Of a DNA stretch of 64,000 bases, positions 16,666 through 26,789 are shown in pieces. The notes beneath the pieces are model-generated. The model saw only the letters and a program-made list of their open reading frames with translations, had not been told where the DNA came from and ran no database searches. Source of the stretch: an uncultured Alphaproteobacteria bacterium (GTDB lineage Bacteria; Pseudomonadota; Alphaproteobacteria; RF32; CAG-239); the NCBI GenBank assembly GCA_944391485.1, contig CALXTQ010000021.1, positions 1 through 64,000 on the forward strand. Direction: 5' to 3'. The position numbers were made by a program, and so were the translations under genes. The number at the start of each line of letters is the position of its first letter. Positions within the stretch are counted from its first letter, which is position 1.

Positions 16666-17344
16666 GGTACTGACCATTTTTCCGGAAATGTTTCCGGGAT
16701 TTTTGGGATATTCCCTGACCGGAAAGGCCCTTGACCAGGGACTTTGGAGTCTGGAAGCCGTCAATATCCGCGACTATGCTTTTGACAAGCACGGATCCGT
16801 TGACGATACGCCCTGCGGCGGTGGTGCCGGTATGATTATGCGCCCGGACGTTTTAGGAACTGCCTTGAAGGCAAACTATGACGGCGGCCGTCTGATATAC
16901 ATGTCTCCGCGAGGAGAGCCACTTACCCAGGCTAAAGTTCATGAATTGAGCCGGGTCGAAAATATGACGGTTATCTGCGGACGTTTCGAAGGGATTGATG
17001 AGAGGATTATTGATGCCTATAACATCGAAGAGGTCAGCATCGGCGATTATATTTTGACCGGCGGCGAGCAGGCGGCTATGATAATGCTGGATGCGGTGGT
17101 CAGGCTGTTGCCCGGGGTTCTCGGAAACTCTGAATCCACCGAAAACGAAAGCTTTGAAAACGGGCTTTTGGAATATCCGCAGTATACGAGGCCGGTGGTT
17201 TGGGACGGACGCGAAGTACCGGAGGTTCTTTTAAGCGGACATCATCAAAATATTGCCAGATGGCGCGAAGAAAAAGCAATTGAAATAACAAAACGGAAAC
17301 GGCCTGACCTTTTGAAGAAATATCTTGATTCTAAAAAGGTTTAG
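16655..17344 (+). CDS. trmD: tRNA (guanine-37-N1)-methyltransferase
   Basis: Methylates G37 next to the anticodon to prevent frameshifting, with S-adenosylmethionine as donor. The SPOUT knot is visible: [22 protein letters not shown] and [13 protein letters not shown]. The C-terminal helical domain follows, with YTRP near residue 180. I chose ATG 16655 because it gives the family N-terminus [13 protein letters not shown]. Two earlier ATGs (16631, 16646) are in frame. The gene overlaps rimM by 11 bases. Confidence 0.96.
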   Translation: MKVKVLTIFPEMFPGFLGYSLTGKALDQGLWSLEAVNIRDYAFDKHGSVDDTPCGGGAGMIMRPDVLGTALKANYDGGRLIYMSPRGEPLTQAKVHELSRVENMTVICGRFEGIDERIIDAYNIEEVSIGDYILTGGEQAAMIMLDAVVRLLPGVLGNSESTENESFENGLLEYPQYTRPVVWDGREVPEVLLSGHHQNIARWREEKAIEITKRKRPDLLKKYLDSKKV

Positions 17345-17384
17345 GTATATAGAGTACATAAAAATATTTAAAAGGGTAAAACTG

Positions 17385-17783
17385 ATGAACATTATTGAAA
17401 ATTTAGAAAAAGAGCAGATGGAAAAGCTCAGCGAAGGTAAAAACCTCCCTGACTTCAAACCGGGTGATACCTTGAAAGTTCATACCAAGGTTAAAGAAGG
17501 CGACCGCGAACGTATCCAGATCTATGAAGGTGTCTGCATTGCGCGCAAAAATGACGGTCTGAATTCTTCTTTCACGGTCAGAAAGATTTCTTTCGGCGAA
17601 GGCGTTGAGCGTGTATTCCCGCTGTATTCTCCGAATGTTGCCAAAATTGAAGTAGCCCGCATTGGTAAAGTACGCCGTGCGAAACTGTACTTCCTGCGTG
17701 CGCTGCGCGGTCGTTCTGCTCGTATTGCCGATGATCTGGCAGCTGCGGCCAAGGCAAAAGAAAACAACAAAGACGCAGAATAG
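17385..17783 (+). CDS. rplS: 50S ribosomal protein L19
   Basis: Large-subunit protein at the 30S-50S interface, 132 residues. Shows the family core [20 protein letters not shown], then YEGVCIARK, and the near C-terminal [20 protein letters not shown]. The start at 17385 gives the usual N-terminus [11 protein letters not shown] and follows AAAGGG; a further upstream start would add unrelated residues. Last gene of the ffh operon, followed by a strong terminator. Confidence 0.97.
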   Translation: MNIIENLEKEQMEKLSEGKNLPDFKPGDTLKVHTKVKEGDRERIQIYEGVCIARKNDGLNSSFTVRKISFGEGVERVFPLYSPNVAKIEVARIGKVRRAKLYFLRALRGRSARIADDLAAAAKAKENNKDAE

Positions 17784-17798
17784 TTTTTGTCTTTTTGG

Positions 17799-17832
17799 AA
17801 AAAGCCGGCTGTTCAAAACGGTCGGCTTTTTT
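17799..17832 (+). terminator. terminator of the ffh-rplS operon
   Basis: AAAAAGCCG (17799) pairs with CGGCTTTTT (17823) around a 15-base loop and continues into a T run, 16 bases after the rplS stop. Confidence 0.85.
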
Positions 17833-17882
17833 TCTGTCTTCATCGCCAGCGTTGGTTTAACAAAAGTTCTCAGGATCGGAAA

Positions 17883-19265
17883 ATGGAAAAGAAAGTGACA
17901 TTGGAACAGGAAATCGCTGAATTATTTGACGAGAACCAGCTTATAGATGAAGATGGAATGGTGGAGTATAGCCGGCAGGATTTGCAGCTGATAGCCGATG
18001 TGGAAGACCTGACTGATAAAAACAGTATTGTTTCCGGGCATACGATAAACAAGGAAATAGATACCTTATCAGAGTTGTTTGTCAGTTGGTTTTTGTATGG
18101 AGAAGGCCCCAAAAGCTCGCTTTCCGATTTTTTGGACAGCGGAAAGTTTAAGGATATACTTTCTCCCGAACAGTTTATTGCGGTTGTAAATAATGACGCA
18201 TATCTTCCTGAAGAAGCGTTGTATTTGCTGAAAGGGGTTTTGAACTTCAATATACATTCTTCCAAATTGTCATATCTGAATAACAAGGTTTTCCGTGATA
18301 ACAAAATGGCGTTTTGTTTGGATTTGGACCAGGATGAAATATTAAACAGGATAAACGGGCAGATTGTCGAAAAAGAACAGAAAATCAAAAAAGATCGAGC
18401 CGATTACAGAAAGCGTAATGCTGCCGAATTAAAGGAATATTTTAAAAAATATCGGCAGCTGCATCAGGAAAGGATCAGGGAGCGGGATCGGCAGTATAGA
18501 GAGAATAATGTAGAGAAGATTCGTAAATATCACCAAAAATATCATCAGGAGCACAGAGAAGAACTTCTGGCAAAATCAGCGCGCTATGTGGCTGAAAATC
18601 ATGAGAAAATACTTCAGTATAAGAAAGAATACCGGTTAAAAAACCGCGACAAAATTGCTCAAGCAAACCGCCTTAGGTATTATAAAAAGAAATATGCTGC
18701 GCAACCGACCGAAAAATTGCGTAAATTTATTTATTATCTTGAGCATCGGGAGGAGTTCAAAAACCGCTGTCGCCTGTGGCGGGAGAACAATCCGGAACGT
18801 TACAGGGAATTATGCGCCGGCTATCGGCAGAATAATGTGGAAAGAATAAAGGAGCATAAACGAAAATATTATGCTGCGCATAAAGAAAAAATTCTGGCAA
18901 AAAACAAAGAATGGCGCGGCAATAATAAGGAAAAAATAAAGGAAAGCTCGCGGCGGTATTATCAGGAGCATCGGGAAAAACGCCGGGAGCAGAACCGGGA
19001 CTGGGTAAGCGGCAATCCGGAGCGTCGCAAAGAGCAGAAGCGCCGTGCCTATGAGAACAACAAGGAAAAGATTCTGGAAAAAAATGCCCTCTGGCGTCGG
19101 GAAAATCCGGATAAAGCCAAAGCTCAGCAGGCAAGATACCGGGAGGCGCATGCCTCTGAGATAAAAGCCAGGGCGAAACTTGCCAAAAGCAAAATCCGTT
19201 TTCGGACAAAAACCGGCGGCAAAATTCTCGGATTGCTGGCCGGGATTATGAATTCTAAAGTTTAA
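17883..19265 (+). CDS. charged helical-repeat protein, unknown function
   Basis: A 460-residue protein in two parts. Residues 1-165 are ordinary mixed sequence with no recognised domain. Residues ~170-440 consist of about seventeen degenerate units of 13 or so residues with the pattern Y/W-x-x-x-N/H-x-E-K-I plus basic residues, for example YRENNVEKIRKYHQKY and YAAHKEKILAKNKEW. The C-terminus is basic. Similar NxEKI arrays occur in some phage and HNH-associated proteins, but no HNH or zinc motif is visible here. The basic repeats suggest nucleic-acid or surface binding (inference). ATG 17883 was chosen over an upstream frame that overlaps the terminator. Confidence 0.75.
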   Translation: MEKKVTLEQEIAELFDENQLIDEDGMVEYSRQDLQLIADVEDLTDKNSIVSGHTINKEIDTLSELFVSWFLYGEGPKSSLSDFLDSGKFKDILSPEQFIAVVNNDAYLPEEALYLLKGVLNFNIHSSKLSYLNNKVFRDNKMAFCLDLDQDEILNRINGQIVEKEQKIKKDRADYRKRNAAELKEYFKKYRQLHQERIRERDRQYRENNVEKIRKYHQKYHQEHREELLAKSARYVAENHEKILQYKKEYRLKNRDKIAQANRLRYYKKKYAAQPTEKLRKFIYYLEHREEFKNRCRLWRENNPERYRELCAGYRQNNVERIKEHKRKYYAAHKEKILAKNKEWRGNNKEKIKESSRRYYQEHREKRREQNRDWVSGNPERRKEQKRRAYENNKEKILEKNALWRRENPDKAKAQQARYREAHASEIKARAKLAKSKIRFRTKTGGKILGLLAGIMNSKV

Positions 19266-19337
19266 TCGCAGTACCCCGGGGTAAGAACCCGGACGGCAGT
19301 TCCTGAAGCAAAAAGAAATGAAAGCCGGATGTCTTTC

Positions 19338-20405
19338 CTAAATCTCGGCGGTGGCGCGTCTGGCGGACAAAACGGCCGCTTCGATGGAACAGGGATAGTT
19401 TTTCATGGTCCAGTCTCCGGCCAGCAGCATGTTTTTCCAGCGTGTAACCGGGCTGTCGGGGCGCAGACTGTTATTTTTTCTGTCGTGTCTTAAGGTTGCC
19501 CGCCGGTGTTTAATCATGCGGTAAGGCGGCATAAAGGCGGCTTCCCGTCCCCGAATTTCGCAAATCTGCTTCCAGACATTCCGCGCTGCCTCTTTGTCGT
19601 TGCAAAAAGCGGCCGAAGCGTCGCTGACGGTAACGGACAGAAATCCCGGTGCGGCAAACAGCCATTGCGGCAAGGCGTTTTTGATTCCCAGAAAGGGTTT
19701 TCTTCCGGGAAAGGATAAAGCCATGCTGGTTCTGAAAATAATGTTTACGATGCAGTTGAAATCAAAAACCGGGCCCTGAAAAATCCGCGCGTAATTTTGG
19801 GCGTCGAGAGCGCAGATGATCTTGTCCTCGGGAGCAACTTCAACGCAGGCCTTGTTAAAAAACAGTTTTGTAATTTTGCCGTCCGCCTCTGCAAAGCTTT
19901 TCAGAACAAAGCCGGTTTTGAGCGTATCCGGATAGGCCGATAAGGGGGCGATAAGAGCGGAACTTAAGTCGTTTTTCGAATACCAGACTTTCAGACAGCC
20001 AGGAAGAAAAGGAAAAAGTTTCCAGGCCGTGTTCAAAACGATACCCGGGGCTGTTTCCCGCAGCGGCTGATTAAACAGAGCCAGAGCCGCTTCCGAAATA
20101 TGATGCGGAAAAAAAACGGTTCTTTTGTGCCGCGCGTAATCATAAAACGGCGGAAAGCCCGAAAAAACAGGTTCTTTCAGCAGCGACAGCGCGTTTTTGT
20201 TGGCGCCGAGTATGACATGCGTTGCCATATCCGCCACGGCGCCCAGCCGGGTATCAAAATAGGAACGGCAGCGTCCTCCCGGCTGCGCTGCCGCTTCATA
20301 AACAGTGATTTTGCTTTCCGGACGCCTCATCCGCAGCAGTTTGGCGGCGGAAAGTCCCGCTACCCCCGCGCCGAGGATATGATATGTCGGAGCATCGTGT
20401 TTCAT
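19338..20405 (-). CDS. hpnE: hydroxysqualene dehydroxylase-like flavoprotein HpnE
   Basis: FAD-dependent amine-oxidase-fold enzyme, 355 residues (shorter than the ~420 usual). In the HpnCDE route it reduces hydroxysqualene to squalene, the hopanoid precursor. Visible: HILGAGVAGLSAAKLL at the N-terminus, YEAAAQPGGRCRSY (second FAD contact), and LLAGDWTMKNYPCSIEAA at the C-terminus. ATG 20405 overlaps the hpnD stop by one base (TGATG), so translation is coupled. Assignment rests on fold plus position behind hpnC and hpnD. The short length suggests loss of part of the substrate domain. Confidence 0.88.
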   Translation of the reverse strand: MKHDAPTYHILGAGVAGLSAAKLLRMRRPESKITVYEAAAQPGGRCRSYFDTRLGAVADMATHVILGANKNALSLLKEPVFSGFPPFYDYARHKRTVFFPHHISEAALALFNQPLRETAPGIVLNTAWKLFPFLPGCLKVWYSKNDLSSALIAPLSAYPDTLKTGFVLKSFAEADGKITKLFFNKACVEVAPEDKIICALDAQNYARIFQGPVFDFNCIVNIIFRTSMALSFPGRKPFLGIKNALPQWLFAAPGFLSVTVSDASAAFCNDKEAARNVWKQICEIRGREAAFMPPYRMIKHRRATLRHDRKNNSLRPDSPVTRWKNMLLAGDWTMKNYPCSIEAAVLSARRATAEI

Positions 20406-21238
20406 CAATGTCCGAAAAAGGCTTTCAAAGCCAGAGAAAGTTTTCCGAATTTGCTGATGGCCGGTTTGGGAGAAATGACTTCCCAGCCTCTTTTCTGCAT
20501 GATATCAAAATATCTTTTGTAAATGCCGGCAATCATTTTGACCGGACGGGCCGTCCTCTTGTCCAGTCTTTTGATGAGTTCGTAAGCCTTATTGAAATCC
20601 TGACTGGCGATTTTGGCCAGTTCTTCGCGGGCAATGGCCAGATTTTTGTCGACCACGACAGTCAGCGGATCCGTCGAATGAATTTCCGCTTTGCGCAGAA
20701 ATTCCCTCGGAATGTACAGGCGGTTGCTTTGCGCGTCTTCTTTAACGTCGCGTAGAATATTGGTAATCTGCAGAGCCGTCCCCAGCGAAGTAGCAAGTTC
20801 CTCGATAAAAGCTTCATCGCTGCAGCCGAAAATACGCAGAGACAAACTGCCCGGAACACCGGCAACGCCCCGGCAGTACTTGAACAAATCCTGAAGCTTG
20901 GGCGCCTGGAGCGGTTTGGGAATATCCATTGAAATACTGTCAATCAGCTTGATAAATTCTTCTTTCGGGAGTTTGAAACGCATACAGTTTTTATAAATGC
21001 GGCGGCCGATTTCCGTTGCCGGAACTTTTTTATCATAGATGTTGTTAAGCTCTTCCCGCCAGGCGTCCAGCAGTTCCTGTTTTTCATTTATGTCGACGTC
21101 GCTGTCCACAATATCGTCAATGTGTCGGCAGAAAGCATACAGCGTATACATTGCTTCTCTTTTGGCTTTGGGAAGCAGGCGCATGCTCCAGAAAAAGGAG
21201 GTGCCGGATTTTCTTACGATTGCTTTAATGTTGTTCAT
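20405..21238 (-). CDS. hpnD: presqualene diphosphate synthase HpnD
   Basis: Condenses two farnesyl diphosphates to presqualene diphosphate. The 277-residue all-alpha prenyl synthase has the first aspartate motif in FCRHIDDIVDSD (D41 onward) and the second in RDVKEDAQSNRLYIP near residue 157, both intact. It begins directly after hpnC and overlaps hpnE by one base, forming a tight trmFO-hpnC-hpnD-hpnE unit. Confidence 0.92.
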   Translation of the reverse strand: MNNIKAIVRKSGTSFFWSMRLLPKAKREAMYTLYAFCRHIDDIVDSDVDINEKQELLDAWREELNNIYDKKVPATEIGRRIYKNCMRFKLPKEEFIKLIDSISMDIPKPLQAPKLQDLFKYCRGVAGVPGSLSLRIFGCSDEAFIEELATSLGTALQITNILRDVKEDAQSNRLYIPREFLRKAEIHSTDPLTVVVDKNLAIAREELAKIASQDFNKAYELIKRLDKRTARPVKMIAGIYKRYFDIMQKRGWEVISPKPAISKFGKLSLALKAFFGH

Positions 21239-22099
21239 TCAAAAACCTTTAGTTGTCAATGTTTTGGGTCTTGTAAAAAATCCTTTGGCGGCTCCAAAAA
21301 CAACAGAACGGATCCAGTCGATTCCTGAAAGTTTCACTTCATTTGTCAAAACGTCAGCCTTTTCTAACTTTTGTATCATAATATTAGTTAAGGAAAGGAT
21401 AACGCCGATTTCCATCTTAAGCCCGCGGCTTTTGAGAATGGACGGGAGGATTTCCGCCTCTTTTACCAGCCCTTTTATTTTTTGCAGAACGGCTTTTTTC
21501 AGTCTTGTCAGCCCGGGTATCTCTTTGTCTTTCAGCAGATCATCGGGGAAAACGCCGTATTTTTTCAGCAGGTTGGAAGGAATATACACTCTTTTTAGAA
21601 ATTTTGCATCATATTTTATGTCCTGCACGTGATTTACAAGCTGCAGAGCCGTGCACAAAGCTGCCGCCGGCAGGTAGGTAGAAGGATTTTCATTGTGTAT
21701 GGCCAGCATAAACCGTCCGACCGGAACCGCGGAAAAGCTGCAGTATTCCGTCAGCTGCCGCCAGGTCTGATATTCAAATCCCGCAGCGTCGCGACGAAAA
21801 GCCGTCAGTAAATCTCCGGCCAGCGGAAAAGATAAGTTTTCTCTGATAAAATCGTTGCGGAGTTTGTCCGTCGGCTCAAGTTCGGGCGGAATATCCGCGG
21901 TTTTTCCGTATAAAACATCTTCAATTTCACCGAGTCTACGCAGTTTTTCAGCGGCATCGAGCTCCGGAGCATCGGCGATGTCATCTCCGTAACGGGCAAA
22001 ACGGTAATAATCCATGACCAGAGGGCGCAGGTCCTTTCTGATAAGAAAAGAACCGACCGGAAAATTTTCGTCGGTATGTTTTTTATGCCTGATTTTCAT
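21239..22099 (-). CDS. hpnC: hydroxysqualene synthase HpnC
   Basis: Converts presqualene diphosphate to hydroxysqualene. The 286-residue squalene/phytoene-synthase-fold protein shows [10 protein letters not shown] (D39) and [18 protein letters not shown] near residue 150-170. It is the HpnC-like paralogue: its N-terminus ([12 protein letters not shown]) matches the family pattern of ENFPVAS. ATG lies inside the end of trmFO (17-base overlap) behind AAGGACA. No squalene-hopene cyclase gene is in the window. Confidence 0.9.
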   Translation of the reverse strand: MKIRHKKHTDENFPVGSFLIRKDLRPLVMDYYRFARYGDDIADAPELDAAEKLRRLGEIEDVLYGKTADIPPELEPTDKLRNDFIRENLSFPLAGDLLTAFRRDAAGFEYQTWRQLTEYCSFSAVPVGRFMLAIHNENPSTYLPAAALCTALQLVNHVQDIKYDAKFLKRVYIPSNLLKKYGVFPDDLLKDKEIPGLTRLKKAVLQKIKGLVKEAEILPSILKSRGLKMEIGVILSLTNIMIQKLEKADVLTNEVKLSGIDWIRSVVFGAAKGFFTRPKTLTTKGF

Positions 22100-23447
22100 G
22101 AATTGTCCTTATCCATACGTCGATGTCCCACAGAGCCCGCTCGCAATAGGCCTGTTTACGGTCGTTTCCCTTGATTTTGCGGAATTTGCCGTTTGGTGTC
22201 GTTTCGCCGCTGATTGTGGGAAAAATACCGAAATTTATATTCATCGGCTGAAAATTTTCAACATTGGTATCGTCTGTCAGATGAGAAAGCATTGAACCGA
22301 AAGCCGTGGTTCTGGGCGGCGGAACCGGCAGGCTTCCGTTCAGTTCGCAGGCGGCGAAATAGCCAGCCAGAAGACCGACGGACGCGCTTTCAATATACCC
22401 CTCGCAGCCGGTAATCTGTCCTGCAAAACTGATATTTGGCTGATGTTTCAGGCGCAGAAAATCATCCAGCAGGACGGGGCTTTTGATAAAGGTATTTTTG
22501 TGAATGCCCCCGAGCCGGGCAAATTCGGCGTTTTCCAATCCCGGAATCATCCGGAAAATGCGTTGTTGCTCGCCGTATTTCATTTTGGTCTGAAAGCCGA
22601 CCATATTGCGCAGGGTGTCTTCTTTGTTGTCTTGCCGCAGCTGCACGACGGCGTAAGGTTTTTCTTTCGAATGCGGGTTGGTCAGGCCGACCGGCTTCAT
22701 CGGACCGAACACGAGGGTTTCGGGACCTCTTTCCGCCATAACCTCAACCGGCAGGCAGCCATCGAAGTAAGAGATTTTTTCAAAATCGTGAAATTCGACT
22801 TTTTCGGCTTTCAGCAGCTCATCGACAAAGCGATAATACTGTTCGCGGCTAAGCGGGCAGTTGATATAGTCTGTTTTGTTTCCCTTGTCATAACGGGACT
22901 GATACCAGGCTTTGGAAAAGTCAATGCTTTCTTTATAAATGACCGGCGCGATGGCGTCAAAAAAGGACAATGCCTGATTGTCGATTCTTTTTAAGATCGC
23001 CGTGGCGAGTTTGTCGCTGGTCAGCGGACCTGTGGCGATAATCATTCTGCCGTCCTGCGCGCCGGGAAGTTCCGTAATTTCTTCGCTGACGACGGAGATC
23101 AGGGGATGTTTTCGGATTTTTTCCGTTACCAGAGCGGCAAAACCGTCTCTGTCGACGGCCAGGGCGCCGCCGGCCGGAACTTTTGTCCTGTCGGCGCAGT
23201 CCATGATAAGGGACGAGGCGCGGCGCATTTCTTCGTGCAGCAGTCCGACCGCGTTATGCAGACAGTCGTCAGAACGAAAGGAGTTGGAGCAGACAAGCTC
23301 CGCAAAGTCTTTATTTTTGTGAGCCGGAGAAAAAGCCGAAGGCTTCATTTCGTGCAGAACGACGGAAACGCCTCGCTGCGCGGCCTGCCAGGCCGCCTCG
23401 CATCCGGCCAGGCCCGCGCCGGCAATATGTAAAATTCGTTTATCCAT
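22083..23447 (-). CDS. trmFO: folate/FAD-dependent tRNA (uracil-54-C5)-methyltransferase TrmFO
   Basis: Makes ribothymidine-54 in the tRNA T loop using methylenetetrahydrofolate as carbon donor, with reduced FAD. The 454-residue protein begins [20 protein letters not shown] and carries [11 protein letters not shown]. The two key cysteines are in the ELVCSNS and [10 protein letters not shown] contexts, and the C-terminal region contains NINFGIFP. The start follows CAGGATAT. First gene of a transcriptional unit with hpnCDE. The link is positional, with no obvious shared pathway. Confidence 0.95.
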   Translation of the reverse strand: MDKRILHIAGAGLAGCEAAWQAAQRGVSVVLHEMKPSAFSPAHKNKDFAELVCSNSFRSDDCLHNAVGLLHEEMRRASSLIMDCADRTKVPAGGALAVDRDGFAALVTEKIRKHPLISVVSEEITELPGAQDGRMIIATGPLTSDKLATAILKRIDNQALSFFDAIAPVIYKESIDFSKAWYQSRYDKGNKTDYINCPLSREQYYRFVDELLKAEKVEFHDFEKISYFDGCLPVEVMAERGPETLVFGPMKPVGLTNPHSKEKPYAVVQLRQDNKEDTLRNMVGFQTKMKYGEQQRIFRMIPGLENAEFARLGGIHKNTFIKSPVLLDDFLRLKHQPNISFAGQITGCEGYIESASVGLLAGYFAACELNGSLPVPPPRTTAFGSMLSHLTDDTNVENFQPMNINFGIFPTISGETTPNGKFRKIKGNDRKQAYCERALWDIDVWIRTIHENQA

Positions 23448-23592
23448 GTTTCATATCCTGTTTTATCCGAAATTTAGCGGGATTTCGTGGCTTTGTAAAC
23501 ATAAATCTGGCCCGGGGCTTTCTTATTGATAACTTAAAGCTAACGCTTTGCTAATTGGCAAAAAAAATATATAGTGAGCTGATAGGAAACAA

Positions 23593-24792
23593 ATGCGATT
23601 CTTGAAGATGAACAAACTGGGATTGATTTTAATGACGCTGATCTGCCTTTCCGGCCGGCTGACGCTGGCCAGCGAGGAATTTGATCCTGCGTTGTTTCCC
23701 GAAGAGGCCGCGGCCGAAGCCGCAGCCGGCGAACAGGGCGGTATGACGCCGTATCCGGCCGTTCCGGTTGAAGCGCCCGGAATTGCGATTACGCCTGGTG
23801 TCTCCGGCGGTTTTCTGGCTTCTCCCAAGTTTGTTGACGACGAGGAAATGAATTTTGACAATATTACGTCGGCGTTGGGCGAAGAAGAAACTGCGCCGGC
23901 GGCGATTCCCATGATTCAGCCGCATGACATGGCTGCGCCCGCTCCGAAAACCGGAGAAACGGCGGATTCTTCCGCGGATACGGAAATCCGGGTCGATAAA
24001 AACCAGTCTCTGACGGAAAACCTGAAGGAAAGCGACCCCGCCGACATTAAATTGCCGGTGCCTGACGTGAAAGGCACTTGGATAAACAAGCTAAAATCGC
24101 CTTTGAAGGCTCAGACGGAAAGCGGCCCCAGCCTGAGTTCGGACGCCAATCTTGAAAGTCTGGTCGAAAAGAGCCGGCGGGCAAACCGCCGTTCCAACGC
24201 GTCGGTCTTTGATATTTCGGGAGCAATGCTGCGCATGACGTTCAGGCAGATTGACGAGACTCTGACCCGCCGGGGCTATAAGCGCATTATGCAGAAAATG
24301 GATATCCCGAACTTTATCCGCTGGCGCAATGAGGACAAATGCCGCGCGTCCGGCGTTATCGGATATGAGCGTCTGGCCAACTGCGTTGTCAAAATTGCCA
24401 AGCGCGACAAGCACGAGTACGTTGTCCGCGCCGGCTATGCCAAATATGATACCAAGGAAAGTATTGAGGTCAGTTTTACCAGCAATTTTACCAATAACAA
24501 AGCCTATAAGATTTTTTATAAAAGCGAAGCCGCGAACATCCGGGGCAATTCTCAGAAGGCAATTTACCTGAGAAATATAAAAGTTTACGATTTTTGGAAA
24601 AAAATTAACCAAAAGTATGGTAATCCAGACAACCGCGACGACGTCGTCTGGGGTCTGGGAGGCAATAATCCTTACCTTCAGGCCGCGACAGGCCGTCTGC
24701 TGCTGGAAGATCCGATGTTGCGGGAACTGGATTACACCCGTATGTCCCGGGAAGACCAGCGCTTCATGAATACGGACTTGTACAGTTTTTAA
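23593..24792 (+). CDS. secreted protein of unknown function
   Basis: A 399-residue protein with a signal peptide (NKLGLILMTLICLSGRLTLA, cleavage near residue 25). A proline/alanine/glutamate-rich low-complexity linker follows (about 30-170). The globular C-terminal half (about 190-399) contains IRWRNEDKCRASG and YERLANCVVKIAKRD. That half has two cysteines that could form a disulfide. It is periplasmic or surface-exposed by inference. Located 15 bases upstream of chpT in the same direction. No known family recognised. ATG follows AGGAAA. Confidence 0.7.
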   Translation: MRFLKMNKLGLILMTLICLSGRLTLASEEFDPALFPEEAAAEAAAGEQGGMTPYPAVPVEAPGIAITPGVSGGFLASPKFVDDEEMNFDNITSALGEEETAPAAIPMIQPHDMAAPAPKTGETADSSADTEIRVDKNQSLTENLKESDPADIKLPVPDVKGTWINKLKSPLKAQTESGPSLSSDANLESLVEKSRRANRRSNASVFDISGAMLRMTFRQIDETLTRRGYKRIMQKMDIPNFIRWRNEDKCRASGVIGYERLANCVVKIAKRDKHEYVVRAGYAKYDTKESIEVSFTSNFTNNKAYKIFYKSEAANIRGNSQKAIYLRNIKVYDFWKKINQKYGNPDNRDDVVWGLGGNNPYLQAATGRLLLEDPMLRELDYTRMSREDQRFMNTDLYSF

Positions 24793-24807
24793 TTTTTTAG
24801 GTGGATT

Positions 24808-25422
24808 ATGGAAAAAATGACAACAAATACGGATATTTCCGAGTTGGTTTGCACGCGTATCAGTCATGATATCATAGGCAATATCGGCGCGGTGGCAAAC
24901 GCCGTCGAGCTTCTGGAGGAAGGGGATATGGAGTTTATGGACGATATTCGCTCGATTCTCAAAACAAGTTCAGGCGTTTTGTCGGCCAGGCTGAAATTTT
25001 TTAGAATGGCGTTTGGCCTGAACAATGCCAATCTGGAACAGCTGGATCTGGTCAAAAATAACAGTGGGGATTATCTGAAAACAATCGGCAGCGCCAATTA
25101 TCCGATTACGCTTGACTTCGGGCTGAAGAGCTGGCAGCTGGCAAAAATTGCCATGCTCGGCATTATGATCATTGCGGATACTTTCATCAAAGGCGGCAGG
25201 CTGGAAGTCCGCGAAGAAGCGGACAGGCTTTCTGTCAGCGGACGCTCGGAATTTATGTTGTCTAAAGAAAAAATTTCCGTTATTAAAGATATTTTTCAGA
25301 ACGGACTGACAGAAGCCCCGGCTCAGTATGCCCCGGTTTTTTATTTGCAGGAACTGCTGAAAAATATTAAACTTAACGTCGAAATCTCAGACAATGACGG
25401 TTTCAGCCTGATAATTAAGTAA
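24808..25422 (+). CDS. chpT: histidine phosphotransferase ChpT
   Basis: In Alphaproteobacteria ChpT passes phosphate from the hybrid kinase CckA to CtrA and CpdR, controlling cell-cycle and motility genes. The 204-residue protein starts with a DHp-like helix carrying the phosphorylatable H20 in LVCTRISHDIIGNIGAV, followed by a degenerate ATPase-like domain with no N/G box motifs, as expected for the family. ATG follows AGGTGG. It lies in a run with a receiver protein and cheR, and faces ctrA, its usual target, 1.4 kb away. Confidence 0.85.
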   Translation: MEKMTTNTDISELVCTRISHDIIGNIGAVANAVELLEEGDMEFMDDIRSILKTSSGVLSARLKFFRMAFGLNNANLEQLDLVKNNSGDYLKTIGSANYPITLDFGLKSWQLAKIAMLGIMIIADTFIKGGRLEVREEADRLSVSGRSEFMLSKEKISVIKDIFQNGLTEAPAQYAPVFYLQELLKNIKLNVEISDNDGFSLIIK

Positions 25423-25433
25423 GGTGCGCGCTT

Positions 25434-25799
25434 ATGGCAAAATGTATTATCGCCGACGATTCGAAAATTATACGGATGCTTTTGGGCAGGATCATGAGCA
25501 ATCTTCACTTCGAGATTATTGAAGCGGAAGATGGCGAGGAAGTTGTCGAACTCTGCGAAATCAACGAGCCCGATCTGGTCATTATGGATTGGCGCCTGCC
25601 TGTTCTTGAGGGAATAGACGCTTTGTACAAAATCCGTAGCCTGCGCAAAATCCGGCAGCCTAAAGTCATGTTCTGCTCGTCCATGACGGATGCCGACAAA
25701 ATCCGCGAGGCCTTGGATGGCGGAGCCGATGACTTTATCATGAAGCCTTTTGATGAAGACATAATCATCAGCAAGCTGGAAATTCTGGATTTAATATAG
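25434..25799 (+). CDS. single-domain response regulator (CheY-like)
   Basis: A 121-residue receiver domain without output domain. Acidic pocket D8/D9, phospho-acceptor D52 in VIMDWRLP, conserved switch Ser/Thr in FCSSMTDADK and Lys in FIMKPFDED. Begins 11 bases after chpT. It could be a chemotaxis regulator (cheR follows) or an additional phosphate acceptor of ChpT, like CpdR or DivK. The sequence does not decide. Confidence 0.85.
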   Translation: MAKCIIADDSKIIRMLLGRIMSNLHFEIIEAEDGEEVVELCEINEPDLVIMDWRLPVLEGIDALYKIRSLRKIRQPKVMFCSSMTDADKIREALDGGADDFIMKPFDEDIIISKLEILDLI

Positions 25800-25811
25800 G
25801 GGAACCGAAAT

Positions 25812-26789
25812 ATGAAAAAAAGCGATTTTGATTTTCTGGTTAACCTTTTGCATGAAAATGCCGGCTGGCAGTTTACGGACGAGCAGTATTTCATCATTGA
25901 TAAAAAAATGTACAATTTTGTGCGCGAAAAAGGCTATGCCTCGGTAGAGGAACTGATTGCCGAACTCAAAATGGGGCAGAAAGCCGTCTTGTGGCAGGTG
26001 GTGGAAGCTCTGGCCATGTCGGATACGTCTTTCTATCGCGATTATAAGGTATTCAAAGCTTTTGAGGAAACGATTCTGCCGCATATCAGGGAGCTCAACC
26101 GCGGTTCCAAAAAGCTGCGGATCTGGAGTCTGGGCTGCGCGTCCGGTCAGGAAGCCTATTCAATAGCCATAGCCGTCAAAAACAAGCTTCTTGGCATATC
26201 CGACTGGGATATCAGTATTATCGGCACGGATATCTCTTCCGTAGCAATTTCAAAGGCGCAGAAAGGGATTTACAGCCAGTTTGAAGTCCAGATGGGGCTG
26301 AATGCGCGCATGATTATCGACAATTTTCATCTGGAAAAAGATCAATGGCTTGTCAATGACGATATTATGAGCTTGGTGGAGTTTCGCCGCTATAATCTTT
26401 TGGAAGACCTGACCTTTTCCGAAAATTTTGATATTATTTTCTGCCGCAATGTTCTTCACTTCTTTGATAAGGAAACGCAGCCGAAGCTTCTGAACAAAAT
26501 AAGCAGCCGTCAGACAGACGGGGGCTTCCTGTATTTGGGAACGGAAGATCGTCCGCTGGGACTGGACAGCTTTTATGATCCGGTTGAGGGAATGAAATGC
26601 CTGTATCAGGCAAAGTTAATCCCCGAACATCAGCGCCGCAGTGCCGCGGAACAGGCTGAAAAAAATATTCCGGCTGATGCCGTAACCGCCGCTGGACAGA
26701 CACCGCCGGAAGAAAATATGCCGAGCTTTGTGCGCCCGGCCGGCCTGAGTTATAAGCGTCCGGTAATGGCGGATGTGTTAAAGAAATAA
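25812..26789 (+). CDS. cheR: chemotaxis protein methyltransferase CheR
   Basis: Methylates glutamates of chemoreceptors with S-adenosylmethionine. Of 325 residues, the N-terminal ~75 form the helical CheR_N domain with SDTSFYRD. The SAM-binding fold shows WSLGCASGQEAYSIAI near 100 and GTDIS near 138. FCRNVLHFF lies near 214 and GGFLYLGTED near 245. The last ~50 residues are a disordered tail. No other chemotaxis genes (cheA, cheB, receptors) are nearby, so it is an isolated member grouped with chpT. Confidence 0.92.
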   Translation: MKKSDFDFLVNLLHENAGWQFTDEQYFIIDKKMYNFVREKGYASVEELIAELKMGQKAVLWQVVEALAMSDTSFYRDYKVFKAFEETILPHIRELNRGSKKLRIWSLGCASGQEAYSIAIAVKNKLLGISDWDISIIGTDISSVAISKAQKGIYSQFEVQMGLNARMIIDNFHLEKDQWLVNDDIMSLVEFRRYNLLEDLTFSENFDIIFCRNVLHFFDKETQPKLLNKISSRQTDGGFLYLGTEDRPLGLDSFYDPVEGMKCLYQAKLIPEHQRRSAAEQAEKNIPADAVTAAGQTPPEENMPSFVRPAGLSYKRPVMADVLKK

